Made by a program: the position numbers and the translations under genes
From: Artemisia argyi
Taxonomy: Eukaryota; Streptophyta; Magnoliopsida; Asterales; Asteraceae
NCBI GenBank assembly: GCA_030686995.1
Contig: CM060680.1
Location: 199,689,322-199,753,321, forward strand
Length of the DNA stretch: 64,000 nucleotides
Direction: 5' to 3'
In this document: one piece after another, positions 37,847 to 49,073 of the stretch
Position numbering within the stretch: position 1 is the stretch's first letter
Layout of the letters: each line of letters starts with the position of its first letter
The notes under the pieces: generated by a model
Databases searched by the model: none
What the model saw: the letters and a program-made list of their open reading frames with translations, nothing else
Told to the model about the DNA's origin: nothing

Positions 37847-38049
37847 CTAGCAGCGTCTGTGCACAAACGCCACTACGAGGATCTTGACGAGTCAAGTGAA
37901 ACTATGATTGCAGCTTCTGGTAACAATTAAATCCATTCTTATAGTGCTGAGGTGGCATAACTTTTTCTCACGGCAGCACCTTTGGCACGAGAATGTACCT
38001 AGCCTCATGATAAAACTGACAAATGGAAAACATGCATTCTTTATTATAG
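37847..38049 (+). pseudogene. Frameshifted remnant of a further exon repeat, then unassigned sequence
   Basis: 37847-37918 continues the exon-repeat homology (a CACAAACGCCACTACGAGGA-like stretch, then TCAAGTGAAACTATG and GCAGCTTCTG before GT) but is out of frame with the stop at 37844-37846. From about 37920 the sequence is unassigned until the copia leader. Confidence 0.35.
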
Positions 38050-38257
38050 GATCTCTTATTTTTTATTGTTATTTGATTGATATCCTCTCCATATTTAGAT
38101 GGAGTTACTTACGGATGTAGGTTAAGACATCCTTATTTATTCCATTGTATTATGGATTGAATTAAATCAATAAAATATTTGCTCCTTCCTCCCATAAAAT
38201 CCTTTATGGTATCAGAGAAGGTTTCACAAACCTAGCTCTCAATCTTGATCCAGAAGG

Positions 38258-39350
38258 ATGGCAGGAGACGACAATCAAAACAAAACCAAAGATGGAGAAG
38301 TAACCAGTGGTGGGATCACTTACGACTCACCTTATTATTTTCATCCATCTGACTACCCCAAACAACTACATGTGAATGAGATTCTCACTGACAACAACTT
38401 CGCTGATTGGAGCAAAGAGATGACAAACTTTTTGTTTGCTAAAAACAAAATATAGTTTGTTGATGGGATGATCAAGAAACCAGAAAAAACCTCCAAGGAC
38501 TACATGCCGTGGATGCGAGTTGATGCTATGATAAAGGGTTGGTTGACAACCACTATGGAGAAGAACATACGAAACAGCGTCAAATATGCAGGTACGGCAT
38601 CTGAGATATGGTCAGATCTAAATGAACGTTTTGGGAAGGAGAGTGCTCTTAGGGCGTAAGAATTAAAACAAAAGATTGCTTCTACCCGACAAGGTGGCGC
38701 CTCTGTATCAACATATTTTACCCAATTGTGGTCCATATGGGATGAAGCTCAGTCCATATATCCCTTCCCTCGATGTTCTTGCAACAAGTGTGAATGTGAT
38801 GTTGGTAAGAAGATCAATGGACATCAAGAAAAGGAACGCCTTTATGAATTTATGATGGGGTTGGATGCCGAATTCATAGTCATTAGAACCCAAATCTTGG
38901 CAACAAAACCAAATTCGCAGTCATTAGAACCCAAATCTTGTAACAAGTGTGAATGTGATGTTGGTAGTTGAGGATGAGAGGCAAAGAGCCGTCTCGAATG
39001 AGAACATAAATCCACATGAGTCCGCTGCATTCAAGGCCTTTCAAATGCGGAATGGTCCTCAGGGTTCGAACAAAGAAAGAAGTGTAACCAAGAATGTGAA
39101 AGAAGGGATTGAACACTGCACTGAATGCAACAAAGATGGTCACAAGCGTGAGGGTTGCTTCAAACTGATCGGGTACCGAGAATGGTGGCCCGGAAAGAAA
39201 GGAGAAAAGACAAAAGGAAAGGCCGCGTATGTCAAAACACAGACAAGCCCCATTCCAGGTTTGACAAACGAAGACTACCAATATTTCTTGAAGCACTTTT
39301 CTGGACAGGTAATAGCGAGGGTACAAAACCCGTTGCTAATATGGCCCATA
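38258..39350 (+). pseudogene. Element E gag, broken
   Basis: The ATG at 38258 opens a copia gag (YFHPSDYPKQLHVNEILT, FADWSKEMTNFLFAKNKI). The frame is broken by TAG at 38453-38455 and TAA at 38657-38659 and shifts further on. The zinc knuckle CTECNKDGHKREGC (CX2CX4HX4C) is retained at about 39115. A piece encoding CNKCECDVG occurs twice (about 38775 and 38938), as does GTCATTAGAACCCAAATCTT, giving a small patchwork duplication. Confidence 0.8.
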
Positions 39351-40690
39351 AAGAAGACGAAGAAGGTGAGTGGATTTTTTATTCGGGTTGCACCGAATAC
39401 ATTACTTATTTATCCAACATTCTTGTTAACAAGAAAGCCACACACTTCGAGATTCCTGTTGTTATTCCCAATGAGGATTCCATCCCAGTTAAAGGGAAAG
39501 GGGACTATGTACTTCCAGGGGGAACAAAAGTCACGGAGTTCTTTATGTTCCAGATTTCAAATGCAATCTTCTTTCTGTTAGTCGCCTTACTCGCGACCTC
39601 CGATGTTCCATATCGTTTTTTCCTAATTTGTGTATCATGCAGGGACTACAGAAGAGGAACTTGATTGGTGCGGGTAGATGTCGAGGGGGACTATACTGAA
39701 TGAAGATGATTCAAGGAAGAAAGGCCATGGCTACCATTGAAACGTGGCACAGAAGACTTGGACATCCTTCAAAGGGAAATCTTGCTAAGATGGATTTTCT
39801 TAAAGCTAGTATTAATAATTTGGGTAATTTTTGTGATTCTTGTGCTAAGGCAAAACATACTAGATTACCTTTTCCTTCGAGTTATATTAAAACTAGTGCA
39901 CCATTTCAATTAGTTCATTGTGATATTTGGGGTGGTTATCGAGTGCCGGCATATACAAAAGCCAACTATTTTCTTACAATAGTACTATTTTCTTACAATA
40001 GTGAGGCAAGCCAATGTCATAAGAATTTTCACAAAATGAATAGGGTACAATTTGAGAAACAAATAAAAAGGGTTAGGTGTGATAATGGTGGGGAATTCAC
40101 ATCCAACGACATGCTTGAATTTTACAATAAAAGGGAATCTTGTTAGAAACCACATGTCCCCATACCTTTCAACAAAATGGTGTTGTTGAGAGGAAACATA
40201 GACACCTAGTCGAAATCACTCGTGCCTTAAGGATCGGTGCAAATCTTCCTAAAAAGTTTTGGGGAGAGTGTATCTTAACCGCGGCGTATGTGATTAATCG
40301 CCTCCCATCCAAGGTTATTAAAAACAAAACTCCTTTTGAGTTGATTTGGAATGAAAAACCGGATTATGATTTTCTAAAGGTTTTTGGGTGTCTAGTTTAT
40401 TTTATAAACACTGACACAAAGGGAGACAAGTTCGAAGAAAAGGGGAAGCTGGGGAACTTTCTTGGATATCCTCCTGCAACTAAAGGTTATAAAATTCTTG
40501 ACCTCGAGACCACGAAAATAATAGTTAGTAGAGATGTCAATTTTCATGAAGAAAATTTCCCTTTCAAAAATTTCGATGAAAACAGTGAAAGTGAAACCGA
40601 AGAACATATAATTTGTCACGATTGTCACTGTCACGATGAACCAATCTTGGCACAAAACAAACAAAACCCAATGGAGCAAGATCCGTAAAT
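39351..40690 (+). pseudogene. Element E protease and integrase, broken
   Basis: The protease motif is FYSGCTEY at about 39377, so the catalytic Asp of the usual DSG is Tyr and Ala is Cys. Integrase starts at TWHRRLGHPSKGNL with the HHCC cysteines in FCDSCAKAKH, then CDIWGG and RCDNGGEFTS. The central core between these is shortened (YFLTIVLFSYNSEAS). A frameshift and TAG near 40143 precede HTFQQNGVVERKHRHLVE, which holds the last catalytic Glu. The domain ends with the copia-specific FLGYPPATKGYKILDLET region and TAA at 40686-40688. Confidence 0.85.
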
Positions 40691-40880
40691 GGACCATGAC
40701 CAAACCAATGAGCCAAGCGGCCCACATGAAACTCGCGATGGGAATGAAACGAGCCGTATAAATGATGAAGGGCAGCCCAATGATGATGAGTTTGAAACAA
40801 ATGAATAAAATGGTGGAGTAGAAGCCCAAGCTGAGACAAGACCTGCTCGAACAAGAACTCAACCATCGAGATTCAAAGAT

Positions 40881-42303
40881 TTCGTTGTACAAGTTCCCCC
40901 TTCGGTCAAACACCCGACATCCAATCAAGTCGCCTCTACGGTATGCCACCAAATCTCTAACTTCGTTTCTTATGAAAAGTTTTCCACTAATCATAAAGCT
41001 TTTTTGTCGGCTATCATTAATAATGATGAGCCCAAGAGTTTCAAACAAGCTGCTCAAGATGCTCGTTGGCGTGAAGCCATGCAAAGGGAGATCAAAACTC
41101 TGGAGAAAAATGGAACTTGGACCTTGGAAGTTTTGCCTAAAGGTAAACGAGCTATAGACTCGAAGTGGGTTTATAAAATCAAGTTCAAACCGAATGGTGA
41201 AGTTGAAAGGTACAAGGCTCGTTTGGTTGCAAAAGGATTCACTCAAATGGAAGGGGTGGATTATCACGATACATTTGCACGAGTGGCTAAGCTAGTTACA
41301 ATTCGAACTTTATTAGCAGTAGCCGTGAAAAGGGATTGGATTATTCATCAACTTGACGTGAACAACGCCTTTCTACACGGGGATCTAGATGAGGAAGTTG
41401 ACATGAAAATTCCTCAAGGCTTCTCTAAAGATGGTGAGACTCGAGTTTGTCGTCTGAGAAAATCCTTATATGAATTAAAGCAAGCCTCACGCAATTGGTA
41501 CCACAAGTTCACTACTTTCCTCTTCTGTTTCAGACAGTCCAAGGCTGATCACTCCTTGTTCATTTATGAAACCTCTAGTATAACGGTGGTTGTCCTGATC
41601 TATGTGGACGACGTCATTATTACCGGAAATTGTCTTAACAAGATTCAAGAAAACAAGAAGCAACTTGACAAAGAATTCAGTGTCAAAGATCTTGGTCCAT
41701 TAAAATACTTTCTCGTCATTGAGGTTGCCAAAACAAGCGATGGTCTAGTTCTAAGCCAACGAAAGTATACCTTGGACATTTTAAAGGATAGCGGGAAATT
41801 AGGTTGCAAGCCGAGTTCTTTTCCTATTGAATAGGGCTTGAAACTAGACAAAGGTGAAAATGAACCAAGTATTAATGCAAGTCAATATCGTCGTTTGATT
41901 GGCCGACTTCTGTACCTTCAAGCCACACGACCAGATATTAACTATATTGTCAATGTCTTAAGTCAGTTTGTGGGCTATCCAAGAAACAACCATTTGGAGG
42001 CTGCGAATCGAGTACTTAGGTACTTAAAGGCTACACATGGCCAAGGTATTCTACTTTCCCGGGCAGGGGATCTTGTTTTAACTGCTTATTGTGATTCTGA
42101 CCGGTTAGGTTGTTCCTTTACGAGATGTTCGCGTACCTGTTATTTCCTCTTACTAGGCAGGACTCCCATCTCTTGGAAAACCAAGAAACAGTCTGTTGTC
42201 TCACGTCTTCAGCCGAAGCCGAAGCCGAATATAGAGCTATGGCTTCCACGGTCAGTGAAGTTATTTGGGTTAATTGGTTGCTTAGCGAATTAATACCTAC
42301 GGA
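40881..42303 (+). pseudogene. Element E reverse transcriptase and RNase H, broken
   Basis: A frame from about 40881 gives FVSYEKFSTNHKAFLSAI, then the RT core (AIDSKWVYKIKFKPNG, YKARLVAKGFTQ, LDVNNAFLHGDL) and the active site YVDD at 41601-41612. TAG at 41832-41834 interrupts the frame. RNase H follows (SQYRRLIGRLLYLQATRPDI, YCDSD), then a frameshift near 42200 before SSAEAEAEYRAMAST. Homology ends at WVNWLLSELIP. The RT core itself is well preserved, so the element is not very old, but it is inactive. Confidence 0.87.
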
Positions 42304-42754
42304 TAACTTATGTTCACTTGTGATTAGCTTGAATACACATATATCACCTACAGATAAGCCGTGCTTTCGTCTAAACTTACGCTACCCTGTCGATAAATAA
42401 TACCTTTCTGCATGGTATGATTTATCCAAATGCAAGGCCATTGGCCACTCTTTTCCATTAAGATCCTTCATCATTATGGTTCCTTCACCATCTATTTTTC
42501 CCAACCCCACAAATTCAGACGGAAGCCGCTATAAGTAGAATAGGTAATTTCAGTAGTACAACATGCAAAAAATGTCAACTTACTTGAAAGGGTGTTTGGA
42601 TACAATTTACAAGTAGTACAACATTTTCATCTACTTGCAGGTGACGAACTAGACTTAGTAATTTCAGTAGAATAGGTAAACAACTCTAAAGTAGTCCATT
42701 TTCAAAGCCAAAAAAATGTCTAGCAACCAATTTAACCTAGCCCATTTTGACATG

Positions 42755-42912
42755 GAATAGTGATATGATCACCAAAAAAATTTCACAAAGAAGTCCCACA
42801 AACTGATGTGGCGGCGTGTCATTGGTGAGTTTCTCTCCTCTCTCTCATTGAACCAATCACACCCCGCCACATCATTTTGTGGAAACTTTTTTGTGATCAT
42901 ATCACTCCTCTT
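42755..42912. mobile_element. Mutator-type MITE, 158 bp
   Basis: The ends are inverted repeats (left GAATAGTGATATGATCAC, right GAGGAGTGATATGATCAC read inward), and the pairing extends, with gaps, through a GATGTGGCGG/CCGCCACATC arm, so most of the element folds back. It is flanked by a perfect 9-bp duplication, TTTGACATG, at 42746-42754 and 42913-42921. A 9-bp duplication is the hallmark of Mutator-like elements. It lies in intron 2 of the B3 pseudogene. Confidence 0.85.
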
Positions 42913-43387
42913 TGACATGTAGTAACTCCACTTGTTAACTATGGTTGACTATAAACTAGATTGAAAAAACTACTTAAAAAGTTGTTTATCTTAACACAAA
43001 TAGCATAGAGACTAAAAGGCATTTAATTATCATAAACCTTACCAATTTATCCATGTGTGTGCTAGTGACAATTGACTTAAAGAAATGATCATCACCATTA
43101 TCATTTTCTTCTTCTTCTTCTTCATAATCTTCATCATTTACATCATCATCAACACCATGTCCATCACCATAATTTTGAACCTTAACTATTGGTGGCAAAA
43201 CTTTTTCACGCCCATTTGGACTATAAACCGACATTTTGAAGGTGCATGCATCTAAAAGCCAAAAGACAATAAAATCCCCATAACCCAATGAAACATCTTT
43301 AACCACATTGTTCCATCCATGGTCAAAACAGTAAATTTCACCAACTCTCTTGATCTTTAATCCCCATGCATGCCCTCCATATACGGA

Positions 43388-43646
43388 TGTTACGATTCCA
43401 CATCGGCCAAGTATGGGATTGGCCGGTGGTTTTTAATGTCTAGGTGTCCCCTCCTCCTTTAAGCTAGCTTTTTGGAGTGAGTTCTACACTTAGCTTATAA
43501 ACCGATGCGAGCCTAGTATGGGATAGGTTCGTATCAATTGATATCAAACTGTTTCGTGAATTGTTCTTCCTTTCTATCTCGATTCGCCTAGCAGTTTGAC
43601 TAACCGTATCTCATTTCTTAAGTGATTTCTGATACGGAGTATATCA
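43388..43646 (+). repeat. TRIM 5' LTR
   Basis: 259 bp, TG..CA, followed by the tRNA-Met-type primer site. Confidence 0.9.
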
Positions 43647-43792
43647 ATTGGTATCAGAGACAACCCTACCTTTCGAGGTTCCAACACTCGGAGTGGTAGC
43701 CTATGGAGTGGTAGCTTGGACCCAAAGAGGGGGTCAACCGTGACCAACATAGCCGTGACCATCGAGGACTTGGTCCTTCAAGAGTGGGGTTA

Positions 43793-44051
43793 TGTTACGA
43801 TCCCACATCGGCCAAGTATGGGATTGGGCGGTGGTTTATAATGTCTAGGTGTCCCCTCCTCCTTTAAGCTAGCTTTTTGGAGTGAGTTCTACACTTAGCT
43901 TATAAACCGATGCGAGCCTAGTATGGGATAGGTTCGTATCAATTGATATCAAACTTTTTCGTGAATTGTTCTTCCTTCCTATCTCGATTCGCCTAGCAGT
44001 TTGGCTAACCGTATCTCATTTCTTAAGTGATTTCTGATACGAAGTATATCA
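43793..44051 (+). repeat. TRIM 3' LTR
   Basis: 259 bp, TG..CA, preceded by the purine tract AGAGTGGGGTTA. Confidence 0.9.
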
Positions 44052-44492
44052 ATGGATTGGATTCTTGGTTCATTAGGAATTTTTTTCTTAAAGTGTTTGC
44101 TAACAAATTCTGGTGGCAATGGCTGCAAAATTAAACGAATATATGAATATAGTGTACATAAAAAGAAAACACATCTAGAAAGTTAGAACCTTGTTTAGTG
44201 TGTGTTGCGAAGTTAAGTACCAAGTTAGGAGCAGATGGGTCTACCAAGACCTTGAAGAAAGATGGAGCCATCTTTTTGCATAGATTCTTTGATTTTGGGA
44301 AAGGGGTAGGTGGTAGGTATATGGGCCTTCATAAATGGGTTTATAAGTAGCTTAGGAAATTGATAGCGTTTTCTCTATTTAGGTTATTTGGAAAGTGCGA
44401 ATTTTTATTCAGTACACGACCATACTGAGATATCCTCGTGACCGTTTTCAACTTGTAACTATTCTCAACATAGTTTATAAGTAGTATTGATA

Positions 44493-44496
<4 letters not shown>

Positions 44497-44546
<50 letters not shown>
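44497..44546. repeat. (AAT)n microsatellite
   Basis: About 16 uninterrupted AAT units. Confidence 0.9.
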
Positions 44547-44548
<2 letters not shown>

Positions 44549-45574
44549 GAAGGACAAGTTCAAGTAAAATAACCTTAATACAAAAGGAATAAAAACACAC
44601 CCTTATGCGACAACAAATAACTAACTTTTGAAGCCAAACATAACTTTTTATGTATAAAGTTACTATCTACGGAGAAGAATTATTAAAATATATAAAAAAA
44701 AAGTGAAAAGAATTTATAACTATTGCATATTCAAATAAATAGAGAGAAATAATGAGGATATGCATCTACTGTTTTTGATGCATCTGAATTTGTAGGTTTC
44801 TTTTTATTTTTTTCATCTTAATTATATTTCTCATTTGATCCTGACTTAAGAAAGAGATCTAGGAGACGAATCATTGAAACAAAAAGAGTGAGAAGAAATT
44901 CTAGCTACATATCTTAAATAAGGAATGAAATAATGGGGAGAATCATCTAATTTTGTGGGTGCATTTAAAATTTGTAGTAGTGATTTCTTCTCATTATTCT
45001 CATTTAATTTATATTTCTCATTTGATCATAACTCTTTAAGACTAGACACAATGGCCACTTTTCTCTCACCTTTCACCTCGGCAACACATCACCAATCCCC
45101 TCAGCTTTCACCTGCAATGATCACTATTCCCTTCACCACCATTAAAATAATTACTTTATACAAACATACCCTACAAAATACCTCACACAAGCTCACAAAT
45201 CAAATAAGCAATAATAAAAACATTCATGGAACCCACAAACACACATTATCCGAATGGTAGGGAGGCTCGCCCTTCGTCCCTTCTTTTTGCTTGCTCACGT
45301 GTGATAGGAAAAATCCACAATGGAGTCACGAGTGAGAATGGTCCTCACGAATGACCATTGTGAGCAGCCTAATGTAAGAAAATATAGTGAGAAGAATTAT
45401 TGAAATAATTAGAGTGAGATAAATTATAGCTACATATTTTAAATAAGGTAAGCATTTGATGTAAAAAAGACGAGTTTTGTTTTTATTGTCTTTTGTGCAT
45501 AAAAGTCTGTCTTTAACATCAAATCATCCTCTATGGCATCCAAAGGCACACGGGACGTGTTCGTGTTGATCTTG

Positions 45575-45665
45575 TTCAGCTTCAGCACATCATCGTTTTA
45601 GATGTAGATTATGTGACAAAAATGGTCATAACATAAAAGGATGCAAGAAAGACGATACGGATTAA
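45575..45665 (+). pseudogene. Zinc-knuckle relic, possibly Mutator-like transposase C-terminus
   Basis: A short frame reads HHRFRCRLCDKNGHNIKGCKK, a CX2CX4HX4C knuckle ending at a stop. MULE/FAR1-type transposases often end in such a CxxCGxxGHNxxxC knuckle. Nothing else of the gene is visible, so the assignment is tentative. Confidence 0.3.
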
Positions 45666-46357
45666 TCATAGGGTAGAAGTTGTATATAATGTAGTGTTAG
45701 CAAAAAAAACTGGCCAAAACTACTAAATTTCAACAAACAATGGTGACCACCACCAATGATAAAAGCTCCTTTTGGCTCGAAATAATTGTGCTTGTCTCAA
45801 AACATAAAAGGTTTACGATATCACCACAGGCCCGAAATAAAATACACACATTTAGCCACTAAGAAGTGATCCAATGGTAAAACACTTGTGATTATCTATC
45901 ACCAATATGTGAAAGATCTCAAGCTCAATTTCTTCTAAATGCAAACAAATTTGAGGTGGCGACATAAACCTCTCCGAAAAACTCAATTCCTCCCTAGTGC
46001 AAATAAATTTGAAGAGGCGACATAAACCTCACCAGATCATTTTGTTCCTTTGTAACAAGCCCTTCGTATGAAAGAATGTCCTAGAAACTAGTGAAGTTGT
46101 TAATGTGTGCTATTTAAATTTGCGTCTCAAACACACTTATTTTTTAGCATAATTCATAGGTTTTCAGTTAACATAAAGACTACTAAAAAGTTACACCACA
46201 TTTGTTTTTATTTTTCCAGTTATATATCATCACCTATAATATTTGAGAAGTCAAGAAATAGCACAAGTAGTTAAATAAAAAGTTCTGATCATATCACAAG
46301 ATGTTCTTGCAAAATACAGTGAGTGACAAATTAAGAATTGAATTTCCTAGCTTGCCT

Positions 46358-47095
46358 TCAACCAATTATTTTACATTTATAACACAGATTAGAAAAGTTG
46401 CTACTTGAGTTAGTCCAGTGATCATCATTTTGCTGCGGCACCTTTCCACACAGTCGCTTAGCTGGCCTCGACACACGTGGATCCACGCCTTCCACGTCAC
46501 CACTATGTCCATGCGGCTCCCACTCCTTTTTCCTCTTTGCATCTTCTGTTGCCCGTGGTGACGCTGGTGGCTGCCCTCTCTTCCCCTTCACAACTTCTGC
46601 CGCCGTAATCTTAACATTTTCTGCCATCATAATTTTGGCTGGCCGCCCCCTCTTCCTCTTTATAACTTTGGCTGGCCGCCCCCTCTTCCTCTTCACAACT
46701 TTGGCTGGCGACGACAACCTAGTCTGAAAGAAAGGATCACCATCATCGACACCATCAACAAGTTCAACATCTTTATGCACATCCTTATCATCCATACCAT
46801 TATCAACTTCCACATCATCATCATCAACTTGTGTCGGCTGAGCTTTGGTGATTTTTGCTAGACACAGTTTATCTTCACTTGTAATAAATTTAAATACACA
46901 TTTATCGCCTACCGATATGTTAGTATTTCGCGCGAAATCCATCCACCCCTTCCCCAGAAAGTAGCGTTTCGCCTGGTGATGGTATTTTGTTTCAGATCGC
47001 ACAGATATTTCCTTCTCATATCCATCAAGACTTTTTAACGTTATGGTTTTTTTGGTATCTATTGCAACCGACCGCACAAAGTCTACCGGCATGAG
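46358..47095 (-). CDS. REM exon 12: B3-11 and AT-hook tail
   Basis: 245 codons plus TGA. LMPVDFVRSVAIDTKKTI start and GWMDFARNTNISVGDKCVFKF complete the last B3. After an acidic stretch two KRKRGRPAK motifs (plus-strand 46667-46693 and 46633-46660) carry the RGRP core of AT-hooks, which bind the minor groove of AT-rich DNA; a third, KGKRGQPP, is degenerate. The C-terminus is otherwise basic and low in complexity. Confidence 0.85.
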   Translation of the reverse strand, partial: LMPVDFVRSVAIDTKKTITLKSLDGYEKEISVRSETKYHHQAKRYFLGKGWMDFARNTNISVGDKCVFKFITSEDKLCLAKITKAQPTQVDDDDVEVDNGMDDKDVHKDVELVDGVDDGDPFFQTRLSSPAKVVKRKRGRPAKVIKRKRGRPAKIMMAENVKITAAEVVKGKRGQPPASPRATEDAKRKKEWEPHGHSGDVEGVDPRVSRPAKRLCGKVPQQNDDHWTNSSSNFSNLCYKCKIIG

Positions 47096-49042
47096 CTAAT
47101 AGAAGAAAAAAAATGAGATTAAATTAAAGGTTTTCCACATTTGCTATTAAAGCTGCTTATTCGCTTATTTTACATGCAATATGCACCTAAATATAATCAA
47201 ATTGCTACCTAATTAGTTCTACACTATATAAAATCTTTAAAATTTCCAATTCCAAACAACCCTAAAGCAAACTACTTTAATCAATGTAGTTATGTTAGGG
47301 CCACTTTAGGGTTGTTTTCTTTAGTTGTTAAAGCTGATTTTTTTGTTGATGTTCTTTAGAGGAGCCAATTTTAAAAACAAGTAGCACAAAAACTCCTTAT
47401 ATGCTAATAAAAACACTTTCAGCAATTCTAAGTTCAAAATAATTTATGATTATTTATCTACCTTAAAGTAAATAAGCATGCAATAAACTCTTGAGTGTTA
47501 TCCATAACACACTCTAAAGTAAAACTAAATTTAAAATAAGTAAGATTGAATAATGCTGATTATAAATCTTACCAGCGAACAATGGTTGAAGTTGTATGGC
47601 CTAATAGTCACCACAAAGAAAGGATCATCGTCTTCAACAAGTTCAGCAGCTTCATCTTCATCATCATCCTTATCAGCTATGCCATCATCATCTTCTACAT
47701 CATCAGCATCAACTTTCTTCTCTGTATCAACGGCGGCTGGAGGCAACGATCTTGCTTGAGTTTTTCTCTTAGTCACCTTGACTAGACACATTTTATCTTC
47801 ACTTCTAATGTACTTAAATTCGCATTCATCACCTTCTGATATATTATTACTTCGCATGAAAGCTGGCCACCCTATTGAAAAGTGGTAATGTATCTTGCGG
47901 CATTGGTACGAGTGTATGGCCAATTGCCTCTCATTTCCATCAAGACTTTTTATTATAATGTTTTCCTTGGTACCTATTTTGGCCAATCCTACAAATTCTG
48001 ATGGAAGCACCTAAATATATCAATATGCAACAAAATAAAAATGAATTAGAGGTGTTCCGTGCAAGCTATTTAATTTAGGGTGATTTAGGGTGCGTTTGGT
48101 ATCTCACTATAGGAATGATACTATGACTATAAAAGTGATTAAAGGTGTTTGTTTAAGATAAGGGGGCCCACCACTATGGTAATGAATAATAAATATAATC
48201 CATACTCCACTACTATCAAACTCTACAGCTTCTTATTTATTTGATGATTTTTATAAAAATTGATTTTAAGTGAAATAAAAAAACACACGCTTTGTAGGCT
48301 AAATCTTACCAGCATAAATTTGTGGTCAATAGTCACCACAAAAAAAGGATCTTCATCGTCAGCATCCTCATCATCAGTGGCTGGAGGGAGGGGACAGCTT
48401 GTTGGAGTTTTTTTCTTGTTGATTTTTGCAAGACATAATTTATCATCACTTGTGATGAACTTAAACACACATTTATCACCTTCCAATATAGCATTATTTC
48501 GCTTGAATTCCCGCCACTCCTTAGCCACGTAGTACTGTTTCGACTCACCTTTTTTATCATATCGCACGGGCATTTCCATCTCATATCCATCAAGACCCAA
48601 AATGGTTAACGTTTTTTTGGTATCTATTCCAGCCGACCGCACAAAGCCTGCCGGCATGTACTAGTACATGCCAAAAAATAAAAATAAAGGTGTTTCACAT
48701 TTGTTATTGAAGCCGCTTATTGCTTAATCTAATCAAATTGCTGCCAAATTATTTCTCCGCTATATAAACTCTTTAAAATGTATAAATATATCAATATGCA
48801 ACAAAATAAAAATGAATTAGAGATGTTCCGTGTTTGTGGTTATTACTTATTTGCTAACTTATAAGAAATAGGCAAGCTTGTACCATCTTATTTTAATAGT
48901 ACTATATAAGGCTATAGGCAGTATAAAATAAGCTAGATCAAAAAGCAAACTATTCATTTTGGGTGTTCTTAAGTTCTTACAGCATCATATTATTGACGCT
49001 TTTAAAGAAATTGATTTTAGAACTAAGTAAAATTTAAAACTG

Positions 49043-49073
<31 letters not shown>

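Larger units (their letters stand above)
38050..42305 (+). mobile_element. Element E: decayed Ty1/copia element lacking its 3' LTR
   Basis: The gene order gag, protease, integrase, reverse transcriptase, RNase H is that of Ty1/copia. The primer site TGGTATCAGAGAAGG begins at about 38205. The sequence before it (about 38050-38204) looks like the end of an LTR, but without a partner its start cannot be fixed. The coding region has at least five nonsense codons and several frameshifts. Homology stops within the RNase H C-terminal region at about 42300, where it meets a reversed B3-domain fragment; no 3' LTR is found. A deletion that removed the 3' end together with part of the neighbouring B3 gene is the simplest explanation. 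Confidence 0.8.
43388..44051 (+). mobile_element. TRIM (miniature LTR retrotransposon), 664 bp, in a B3 exon
   Basis: Two 259-bp direct repeats (43388-43646 and 43793-44051) start TGTTACGAT and end GTATATCA. The left repeat is followed by the primer site TGGTATCAGAGA (43649-43660) and the right repeat is preceded by the purine tract AGAGTGGGGTTA (43781-43792). The interior is only 146 bp and non-coding. Flanks are ACGGA and ATGGA, a 5-bp duplication with one C/T difference. The CCACATCGG near the start of the LTR recurs in plant TRIMs as far as I recall. The repeats differ at 7 of 259 bases by eye. Confidence 0.9.
42306..44271 (-). pseudogene. REM-type B3 domain pseudogene (paralogue of the gene at 46358-56612)
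   Basis: Exon 1 is 44271-44221 (17 codons from ATG, MAPSFFKVLVDPSAPNL). Exon 2 is 44122-43043, split by a TRIM; without TRIM and duplication it is 411 bp and open. Exon 3 starts at 42529 and is cut off at about 42306 by element E. Introns begin GTA and end AG, all phase 0, the layout of exons 1-3 of the large REM gene. Exon 2 completes one B3 domain (PLPPEFVSKHF, FDHGWNNVVKDV) and an acidic linker; exon 3 restarts a second B3 (RLPSEFVGLGKIDG). Exon 3 also has TAG at 42382-42384 in place of the conserved Trp codon. Transposon insertion, nonsense codon and truncation make this a pseudogene. Confidence 0.85.
44272..46357. other. Intergenic region between the two B3 loci
   Basis: 2.1 kb without a supportable gene. 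The right end should hold the 3' UTR and polyadenylation site of the large REM gene, the left end the promoter of the pseudogene. It contains an (AAT)n microsatellite, a zinc-knuckle relic, and two copies of a segment around GCRAAYAAATTTGARGWGGC (about 45939 and 46000). A weak tRNA-like stretch at 45850-45935 could be an old SINE, but the boxes are too degraded to call. Confidence 0.6.

Noticed and set aside
44955..45260. 101-codon plus-strand frame upstream of the B3 pseudogene
   Set aside because: No ATG at its start, composition like AT-rich non-coding sequence, no domain and no splice context.
45850..45935. Possible second tRNA-derived SINE
   Set aside because: Only a weak A-box-like CCAATGGTAAAA and a degraded B box; no target duplication or tail found.
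48087..48230. Possible MITE in REM intron 10 (GTGCGTTTGGTATCTC and a GTTTGATAG end)
   Set aside because: The putative ends pair poorly and no target duplication was found.
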